Part shown: positions 59,930-64,000 of the stretch, in pieces
How positions within the stretch are numbered: position 1 is the first letter of the stretch
Layout: every line of letters begins with the position of its first letter
From: Kudoa neothunni
Lineage: Eukaryota; Cnidaria
Direction of reading: 5' to 3'
DNA length: 64,000 bases
Assembly (NCBI GenBank): GCA_964304625.1
Contig: OZ199840.1
Location: 2,790,001-2,854,000 of the forward strand
Notes under the pieces: model-generated
What the model was told of the DNA's origin: nothing
What the model saw: the letters and a program-made list of their open reading frames with translations, nothing else
Databases searched by the model: none
Position numbers and translations under genes: made by a program

Positions 59930-60430
59930 TTAATAAGCTGCTGGATCCCAGGACGTAAATACTCTCCTTCAACGTCTTCATTCAGGTTTTTACAGCTATC
60001 AAACTTCACAATCTATATTGTTTTTTTGGAGGAGGATGTAACGGCAAAACTATCCTACTTACCATTTTGATGTACGTTATTGGTGAATACTTTGGTATTT
60101 TAAGTAATTGTTTCCTATGCAAGACTAAATAATAAGCCCAATCCAGCGGATCCTAGGCATGTTACACCCCAGAATAAGATGTTGCGTGCTATACTTGAAC
60201 TGATTGCAAATTATTTTGACGCCTCCCTAATAAGGGCTTTTACCAGAGGGGATTATGTTACATACAGAGATCTATATTCCAATGATATGATAAGTTTTAA
60301 AAATAGCTAAAATAATCATTGTTTTTAATAATATTCCACACTTGTTAGCAAGAGATAAGGGTTTGGCGCGAAGAATTAGACAGAACTTTTAAGAATAAAT
60401 TTTTGAATGGGTGTGAGGAAATGAAGGTAT
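59930..60430 (+). mobile_element. Fossil of a viral-type D5/SF3 helicase
   Basis: Remnant of the helicase part of a D5-like primase-helicase, the family typical of large DNA viruses and their relatives. Recognisable parts are a Walker A region (GGGCNGKT), a later block like the family's 'GGD.IT.R.LY' (TRGDYVTYRDLYSND) and a block near the arginine finger (NNIPHLLARDKGLARRI). It is broken, with several breaks in about 500 bp, and no capsid, polymerase or terminal repeat is seen beside it. It lies between two IS630 elements. Likely an old insertion from a virus or virus-like element; the exact source is open. Confidence 0.6.
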
Positions 60431-60599
60431 TAGTATAGGGTATTTCGAGCTTTACTGACATTTGTGTAATTTTAGCTTTAATTAAGTTCATACTATAAAT
60501 TAATTGAATAAAAATAATAATATGTGGTAAAAAATTAGCGTAACATGTTAGTTTAATATTTGTGAACTTTGCAACCAGATATTAGCGACGATTCTCAAA
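60431..60599. other. Short spacer
   Basis: Nothing recognised. Confidence 0.4.
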
Positions 60600-61345
60600 C
60601 AAAATTTAAGAGACAAACAATAAGTGACCGAAATAGGGAAATGATTGTCAAACAGTGTGAATTGTGTCACAGCGATATCTAATTGCTGAAAATGTTGTAG
60701 TTAAGAGACAAACTGTTGCTTCAATTATAGTCATACCTTCTCGATGAAAAATAAAGTCACTAAAAAGGGATGTGACTTTTCTTCAAAACTCAGAGAAAAT
60801 TGAAAGTTGCAGATTAGAAAATGGGTGGATAAGTAAGTCATCATTACCCCTAAGAATCTCCGCCTAAAATTATTAGACGAATGTGGCGTGAGTATTAGCA
60901 CAATACATAGGTGCCTTATAAAATTTCATTATTCTTTATAAATGCTCACAATTGTTTCTTAACGTAGAAACTCTGACGATATAATGTACAAACGTTTTGA
61001 GTACGCCCAAGAGTTTAATTCAAAACTGCTTTAGGCAGAAGAAAAAAACTTTGTTTATATTGACGAAGATGATATTAATGTATCTTCCAGGTACAAGACA
61101 AGCCGTTCATTTTCTGGTACATCCGCATACGTAAACGTAGAAGTTGTCAAATCAAGAAACATATCTGGCATAGCAGCGATGAACAAGTATGACATGGTGC
61201 TATATAAAATAAATCGAGGACCAGTAAATGGTGAAGAATTAGGAGTTCTAAGGCGAACGTTCGCCGATAATGACGCACGCGCAAATAAAAAAATGTTTTT
61301 GTTAAGCAATACATTATTTATAGGGAAGAAAACACATTTTCAATA
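60600..61345 (+). pseudogene. IS630-like transposase relic
   Basis: Plus-strand pieces: QTISDRNREMIVKQCELCH (about 60,615, N-terminal HTH region), LRLKLLDECGVSISTIHRCL (about 60,860) and NFVYIDEDDINVSSRYKTS (about 61,050, around the first catalytic Asp), then NISGIAAMNKYDMVLYKINR. The order is that of IS630/Tc1 transposases. The end after NGEELGVLRRTF is lost, replaced by unrelated sequence, and several stops break the first half. Confidence 0.65.
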
Positions 61346-61362
61346 ACATAAAAATAATTACT

Positions 61363-62850
61363 CTAACTTCCAAGAATAAGTTTTAGATATAATATAGCCT
61401 CTAAATAATATAGTCCGTAGTATTTTGTATAATTTTGGCAGATTGTTTTTAATTTGTTAAGGTTTTCTAAATATTTAATGTTTTCATTGGAAGATTTCGA
61501 GTTACACATTAGAAATTCAATATCTCGCTCAACGAGATTTTGGGCTTCTTTTAACTTTCCAGAAAAATTGACTGACCTGAATGACTGACTGATCAAATCG
61601 AGAATAAAAATGACGATGTAAAAGTTCTGCAGATCTCGTTGTAAGATCAATATCATTGATGATTCTTTCAAAATTGTTCCGTATATTTTGACTATGACTA
61701 TATTTGGAGTATTTATTAAAAAAATTCAAAATATTCTATTAATAGAGCTATGTTAATGTTAGCAAAATAATTTGACCTATTTTTAATTTAAGAAATTCGT
61801 CAGCAATACTAGAAATGAGTACAAAAAATAACAAAATGAAACACTTAATATACAACTTAAAATCACTGTTATGTAGATAAAATGCCATAAGACCTAGATT
61901 TTGTATTTTTCGCCAAATACATAAGCTAAAATGAAACATGGAAAAATATATATTAGCATTTTGTGGAACATTCTTGAAAGCGTTAAAAGCTGACTGTTCC
62001 AGATCAAATACTAAATTCTGAGGAAAACATATGGATAATTTATTACGTAAAATATTGAAAACATTTTCGTATAATGATTGAGTTTTCCCAGTCATCAAGA
62101 CAAATACTAAAGGTAAGAATTTTCCCATTATTCTGCCATAGATGATATACAACTGATAGAAAACTTCAGGAACAACAGTAAACGTACCGCCTGCCAACCA
62201 TACATTTGTATTATTCAGATGTTGAATATTCTTATCGGTCGTAAAAATTATGATTCTATCGCTGCTAAAGATCCATAATCATTAAAGCAAAAAGTTTCGT
62301 TTCTTAAGGTAAGTTAGCATTTGCCCAGTTGCTTTCGGTATTGACATCTATTTACTTTTTTCTACGAATATTCTGAATATTTTTGTAAATGTTTCTTTTA
62401 TTAAGTATCGGTAACTCATTCAGACTATTCTGAGTCGTACACAGAAATTTCACCTTATTTGTGTCGTATTGTGTATTCTCAGAAACAATGCGAATTTTTC
62501 CTTCAAAAATACTTTTATTTATGTCATCCTCTATCAAACATCGTTATGGATTCCAAGTCCTTCAAGTCTATCAATCCCGTTAATCGATACAGTCCACAGG
62601 CGTTCTTTACAACCTCTTTTGTCGCATCTCCATAATTGATGGTATCTACATTTTTTATCCCTGACATAAATATTGCCTGCAAGATATTTTATCGTCTCCG
62701 CGTATCGTTTTGAGCATGGTGAATGAGTTTTCATTCTGTTCCATTTTGAGAGTTAAGCACGCGCAATCATATGTGAGCTGAATGCGCATAAAATAATGAC
62801 AATTGCGCATGCACATAAGTCGGCGAAAATTCGCCGTATCATGATTCATT
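61363..62850 (-). mobile_element. FLYWCH-MULE transposase, nearly whole but broken
   Basis: Read leftward on the minus strand. From about 62,740 comes MEQNENSF, then the FLYWCH finger LWRCDKRGCKERLWTVSING ending GLGIHND. A linker (LPILNKRNIYKNIQNIRRKK) follows, then the MULE core WLAGGTFTVVPEVFYQLY with its first Asp position changed to Gly (usually W-x-D/A-GTF), DLEQSAFNAF, and HFSLCIWRKIQNLGL with the CxxH-like region. LTTRSAELLHRHFYSRFD (usually TNN-x-E-x-WHR) and a helical tail complete it. A few frameshifts separate the blocks. This is one of the longest transposase readings in the window. No terminal repeats were identified. Confidence 0.75.
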
Positions 62851-63450
62851 CCCTATTAAAGTCCACTTTGACCAATTGTGATGAATGGATTATATCCATT
62901 AATAATACCATATATATGGCAACGCTACAAATAATCGTTTAGAATCCTTGAATGGTTATTTAAAAGACGTAATAAAAAAATGTTCAACTTTAAGTGACAT
63001 TTTAAAATGATTTTTTGATGCATTTATTCGATGAGAATTGAAAGATACAATAAGATTGCTTCAGATTTAATGAGAAGTAATCCTATTTATGAACTGAATT
63101 CAACTCAAAGGTCATACTTTGAGCTTTTGTGTCATTTCGCTTTTGAAATTATTAATGAAGAGCTAACATTAATGAGTAAAGAATGTGGACGAAACATATC
63201 ATTAATAAACGTTCGTGTTTATTAAATAGATCATATAATTTACCATGTGGGCACATTTTGTGTACGAGAGCAATGAACTTAGTACCCGTGTTTGAATCAA
63301 CCTTTTGCCACAAGATGGACAAGAGATTATGCTAGTGAATTCATCCATGGAACAATATTCATTAGCATTATCAAACTTAAATGCAATGCCTTAACTATTA
63401 AAGAAACCCTTCCAACAAATTTAGTAACATTTTCGAAGCGGGAAAGGAGA
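62851..63450 (+). pseudogene. ZSWIM-type MULE C-terminal fragment
   Basis: Plus strand: NNRLESLNGYLKDVIKKCS (about 62,935), YNKIASDLMRSNPIYELN (about 63,040) and YNLPCGHILCTRAMNLVPVF (about 63,240), the SWIM C-x-H end followed by the usual 'LPVF..xLC.KRW'. A RWTRDYASEFIH piece follows in another frame. It is the same transposase class as 35,500-35,985 and 43,263-43,977, but a different copy. Confidence 0.6.
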
Positions 63451-63479
63451 AGATAAGTTTGCACTACGCTCGCAGTACA

Positions 63480-63740
63480 TGAACGCGCGTTGGGTTATAA
63501 TGTCGGAGCAACTTAGTGAATCTAAGTATCGAATAATCAAAATTCAAAGAAATTCTGAGATTCTTTTTTATCAGAATTACTTTACACTAAATATCATCCG
63601 GGTAAGGTTTCACAATTCTGGAGAAGTCAAAACAGGAAGTACCCTGGAAAAATTTCGATGTCACCATTGGATCAAATCGATAAATTTGAAATCGTCAAAG
63701 AGCATAATCATGTTTTATCTGATAACTATATTTCAAAGAT
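63480..63740 (+). pseudogene. FLYWCH finger fragment at right edge
   Basis: Plus strand: SKYRIIKIQRNSEILFYQN, then in another frame FWRSQNRKYPGKISM and FEIVKEHNHVLSDNY. The second part matches the end of a FLYWCH finger ('YWRC..rkCpG....EHNH'), with the first Cys positions changed to Ser and Tyr. A frameshift lies near 63,600. It may start another MULE running off the window. Confidence 0.5.
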
Positions 63741-63754
63741 GTTTTTTCGGCCAA

Positions 63755-64000
63755 TATTAAAAATTTTTCGGAAATTAGTTCGTGTTCCACCCATAAAGTT
63801 TATTCATTTGCAACAAGCAGTGTAAAATTGTGCGATCTACCAATCTTAAATAAAAATCACCTCTACAAAAAATTTTCTGGAACTTCAAATAAAGACCCTT
63901 CGTGGTCAAAATTTTTGTCTGACTCAGGAGTAGAAACCCCGGACATAATAGTACTAATGACTACTGATGAGAATCTTGAACATTTACAAAATTCATCAGT
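63755..64000 (+). other. Open frame running off the window
   Basis: A plus-strand frame stays open for about 80 codons to the edge (LPILNKNHLYKKFSG ... VETPDIIVLMTTDENLEHLQ). I do not recognise it. It directly follows the FLYWCH piece and may be the linker of the same transposase, or a host exon. Confidence 0.35.

Noticed and set aside
1-64000. tRNA, rRNA, CRISPR arrays and bacterial-style operons
   Set aside because: No cloverleaf-like, ribosomal or spaced-repeat pattern was found, and the gene structures are intron-rich and animal-like.

Overview
This window looks like a piece of a very AT-rich, compact animal nuclear genome. Two recognisable host genes are spread over many small exons separated mostly by GT-AG introns of about 38-80 nt. 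They are the checkpoint kinase CHEK1 (20,750-22,948, +) and the gamma-tubulin complex protein TUBGCP2/GCP2 (23,043-30,823, -). CHEK1 keeps an animal-type C-terminal region. Small introns, strong AT bias and a heavy load of DNA transposons (IS630/Tc1-mariner, piggyBac, MULE with FLYWCH or SWIM fingers, Merlin, Tigger/pogo, hAT) would fit a reduced parasitic metazoan such as a myxozoan. That placement is inference; a dicyemid or orthonectid is not excluded. I saw no rRNA, tRNA or CRISPR.

Layout. The dominant feature is a five-copy gene family that I do not recognise. It encodes cysteine-rich, modular, single-pass membrane proteins of roughly 900 residues. Copies 1 (1-2,900, 5' end outside the window) and 2 (12,539-15,694) are on the + strand. 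Copies 3 (31,595-34,607), 4 (39,353-42,356) and 5 (48,481-51,485) are on the - strand. The copies therefore point inward towards the CHEK1/GCP2 pair. Each gene has a signal peptide split by a 38-39 nt intron. Next come about six FN3-like modules, each with a few Cys and an L-x-P-x-x-x-Y-like signature, mostly one module per exon with phase-1 introns on both sides. The gene ends with a transmembrane helix and a KKKK tail. The four copies with a visible 5' end share a palindrome (CGATACnnGTATCG) 57-58 bp before the start codon. Copies exchange blocks: the N-terminal modules differ, while the C-terminal modules are nearly identical. Copies 3 and 5 each carry an apparent single-base frameshift.

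The first 7.3 kb (copy 1 plus a nest of transposons) is repeated in inverted orientation at about 43,992-51,485. Both arms contain a Tc1/mariner-type MITE and an IS630-like transposon that is itself interrupted by a TTAA-flanked piggyBac derivative. A longer piggyBac copy lies at 7,742-10,291 inside a hAT relic. Further TTAA elements lie upstream of CHEK1 and inside a GCP2 intron.

From about 52.6 kb to the end the window is a transposon graveyard. It holds a Merlin element with long terminal inverted repeats (53,262-55,769), a second Merlin fragment, a 200-base assembly gap (56,430-56,629), a strikingly palindromic IS630 element (57,362-59,588), a broken relic of a viral-type D5/SF3 helicase (about 59,930-60,430), another IS630 relic, and FLYWCH- and SWIM-type MULE transposase relics.

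CHEK1 and GCP2 are convergent with only 94 bp between their stop codons. Both act in cell-cycle and microtubule-organising biology, but nothing in the sequence shows that they are co-regulated.
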